This document shows positions 61,660 to 64,000 of a DNA stretch of 64,000 nucleotides, one piece after another. Under the pieces are notes generated by a model. That model did not search any database and had not been told where the DNA came from. It saw only the letters and a program-made list of their open reading frames with translations. The stretch's first letter is position 1. Each line of letters begins with the position of its first letter. Origin of the DNA: Hofstenia miamia (lineage: Eukaryota > Xenacoelomorpha > Acoela > Hofsteniidae); contig CABFPE010000524.1 of NCBI GenBank assembly GCA_900660155.1, positions 233,708 to 297,707 of the forward strand, written 5' to 3'. Position numbers and translations under genes: made by a program.

Positions 61660-62544
61660 TCACAGAATTTCCAGTTTGACTATGTTTTTGGAAGCAAAAC
61701 ATGCATTTATCCAAGAAAAGTTAATAGTAAAATATTTCATACCGGATTTAGTTATTTGACTAATCGTGCAAACGTTCCAAATTCAGTTATGTGGATAGTT
61801 TTTTATAGGAAATCGCAAAGGTTAAAAACAATATGAAATTTATTTATACCGAATGTATTATGACTATCAAAATCGTCAACAAAATATTTTGGAATATAAT
61901 TGTATATGATTAAAATATTGAGTGATGATTTTATGGGTAATTATAAACGGCGTTCTTTCTTTGAATATTGTTAATAATGATATCATAAAACTGTTAAACT
62001 TTTTCTCTGGCTCCATTCCTTTCCCAGGGAATATAAGGAATTTATTCTGGTTTTGATATTATATGATCTCCTATTGAAATCTAAATGAAGTAATGTGTCA
62101 TAAAATAAACTGCTAACAGTAGCGATATTGTTTCAAAAGTTTTGAACACATTCCAAGAAACAATGAATCATATAATATAATTCTGAAAACATTAAAAAAT
62201 TAATGTTCATTTTGAATTCATCTTTTTTAGTTAACTAAACATATTTAAACAAGTTGAGTAAAATAGTTATTACTATAACGCCTTTGAATAGATTGTATTT
62301 TCACGTATGGATTAATAATTTTCTTTGCGATTATTCGATTTTTCTAAACGATTATTAACAAAATGCTTAAAAATTTTTAGCACTTGAATTAAAAAACCTC
62401 ATCTGAACTTCATTACGTGTGGGTAGTCTATGTTGTAAACTTCGTGCTGTTCAAACTTTCAAGCATTGACCTGGGGTCCCACAAAATGTCATCTGCTTTT
62501 TAAATTAAAACATTTGCCCATTTCTCTTAGTAGATGAATTAACT

Positions 62545-62591
<47 letters not shown>

Positions 62592-63893
62592 CATGTATAC
62601 ATAAAGTTTCTGTAAAAAAGTGCCTCACAAAATCACATAAAACATAATATGCAGAAATATAAAATTTTTTGAAATTCCTGCATTTCAAGTTAATTATACT
62701 AAATGTTTCAATCGATGCCCAGACGAATGGCGATGGTAGTCGCAAACAACGGATACCCCCATCAAGTACTAAAGAGACTCTTTTAACATTCAGGCAAACT
62801 ATTTTATCGATAAATTCATTTGTTTTTGAAATATTCCGTTTCAAATAAATTTTTGTTTCATGCGCTATTTTTCTAAACAAGACTGTATTTATTTGATTAA
62901 GATGAGATTAATATAGTTACCGGTTACATAATAATGATCTCTTTCAGTTTTCACTGACATTTTGAACGCTGACATAATTTATAGTGAACTTCCTAGATTA
63001 AAAGAACTTTTCCTTTAATGAATGATAGGTTCGAAGTATGTAGGATGGTCGAAACATCATCATCTGTACCCCTTACCAATTTTTTTCAACTATTTATTAA
63101 CTTCAAAGCACTGATTTCCATATCAAGATCTTAGATTTGCCATTCTATTTGGCTTAAAGTTCCCTAGTAAACACTTGAACAATTTGCATTAACAGTAGTT
63201 AAGGGGGCTTGAAGGACAGTACAATCTGACCTTTGACCCCTGCCAGCTCGTGGATATTGACGGGGGATCTTAAAGTTTCATTCAAATCAAAATAGGGAAT
63301 TAATCTATGGTTTTTGAAAAAAATTGTTTTGCACAATTCATCTAATATTGTTTTATGATTTTCTAATTATTTGGCAAGTAGTATAAACCAATCATATACC
63401 ATTGTATGATAATTTCTCTGCTTGCTAACTTCGGATTGGTTTCCAATTCAGCCCGCATTGCTTTTTCAGCAATGGAATTCTGGCTTCCCAATGCAATATT
63501 ACAAATCATTGCCAGCGCTTAGTTCTATGTAGACTACGTCACAAATGTGCATTTTTATGCTCATCGAGTGCACACGGAGATTCTTTGTTTAGCAACGATC
63601 TCATATTGGAAGCATTTACATAGCTTCTTTAAATTAACTTATTATATGATCAAAATTTAAACCCAATTTTTCAATATGTCAATTCATTGTTTTTCCGAAA
63701 CCTTTAAATTTATTCTAAGGGAAACGAACATTACTTTCCTATCAGGTCAATTAATGAACCTCAATTTCATCTAACTACAGTTCTTAATCAATTGCTAGTA
63801 TTGAGCGGGAGTTTGAAGCTTATATTATTCAAACCTTCATGCATTAATATATTGTGTAAAATAATTTGCAATATTTATTTTTTGTGTTCTTAG
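61660..63893. other. gene-free DNA between PKG stop and the stray kinase exon
   Basis: No PKG regulatory or kinase exon recognised here. A (TA)n run lies at about 62551-62594. The minus-strand frame around 62551-62880 is driven by the TA repeat and resembles nothing known. Confidence 0.65.
62551..62594. repeat. (TA)n microsatellite
   Basis: Long TA run with a single TG interruption. Confidence 0.95.
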
Positions 63894-63983
63894 ACTTTAC
63901 ACGACATTCAAAGACGAGAAGTATCTTTACATGTTGTTCGAAGCGTGCCTTGGCGGGGAACTGTGGACTATTCTTCGAGATAG
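63894..63983 (+). CDS. PKG-type kinase hinge exon lying beyond the PKG stop codon
   Basis: Acceptor TTCTTAG|ACTTTAC, donor GATAG|GTATTA; phase 2 in and out, 90 nt. Encodes [20 protein letters not shown] and GELWTILRD, aligned with human [31 protein letters not shown]. It includes the ATP hinge and the GGE that contacts ribose and substrate. The gatekeeper before EACLGG is Phe (Met in vertebrate PKG I). Its content and phase fit the hole between 50518 and 56054, yet it lies 2.4 kb after the last exon. It may be a misplaced piece of this gene or part of a second PKG copy continuing past the window. Confidence 0.92.
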   Translation, partial: TLHDIQRREVSLHVVRSVPWRGTVDYSSR

Positions 63984-64000
63984 GTATTATTGTTTAGTTT

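Noticed and set aside
62551-62880. 109-codon minus-strand frame
   Set aside because: Its C-terminal part is translated TA repeat and the rest matches no known protein; no supporting exon structure.
1-64000. CRISPR arrays, operons, rRNA genes
   Set aside because: The tandem repeats are microsatellite-like or young duplications in a eukaryotic gene; no spacer-repeat structure, bacterial gene or rRNA sequence was seen.

Overview
The window is AT-rich animal nuclear DNA. It has spliced genes with GT-AG introns, LINE, piggyBac and hAT-like transposon remains, and many (TA)n microsatellites. It carries one recognisable host gene, a cGMP-dependent protein kinase (PKG, PRKG1-like) on the + strand. 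The sequence does not fix the phylum; an invertebrate metazoan is the best reading. Two N gaps (11850-12311 and 51673-52672) both abut AT dinucleotide runs.

Layout. 1-15920: no host gene recognised. This part holds a trinucleotide repeat, a hAT-like end with CCCGACCCGAAAC-type repeats, a 5'-truncated and frameshifted LINE (about 7215-9230), a minus-strand piggyBac transposase fragment (9501-9719), a gap, and a cluster of short non-autonomous elements (14153-15460). 15921-61525: the PKG gene. Its in-order exons are 15921-16216, 16269-16435, 32295-32408, 33251-33356, 33403-33544, 36836-36987, 42697-42771, 50431-50518, 56054-56214, 57566-57751, 61287-61353 and 61427-61525. Every junction preserves the reading frame except the step from 50518 to 56054, where about 120 residues of kinase N-lobe, hinge and catalytic loop are absent. 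63894-63983: an exon encoding exactly the hinge part of that missing piece, on the same strand but 2.4 kb beyond the stop codon.

The encoded kinase has the usual PKG order: an N-terminal coiled coil for dimerisation, an autoinhibitory segment, cyclic-nucleotide domain A (intact), cyclic-nucleotide domain B (its phosphate-binding cassette has lost the conserved arginine), the kinase domain and the AGC C-terminal tail. Introns range from 46 and 52 nt to 15.9 kb. The long introns carry most of the repeats: a 1.6 kb hAT-like element with an 8-bp target duplication, several MITEs, a nearly identical 685-bp tandem duplication and a Tc1/mariner-like transposase fragment.

Most notable observations: the out-of-order kinase exon (assembly error, partial second PKG gene, or real rearrangement), the degenerate second cyclic-nucleotide site, and several unrelated short-element families whose ends share hAT-like design with different sub-terminal repeat words.
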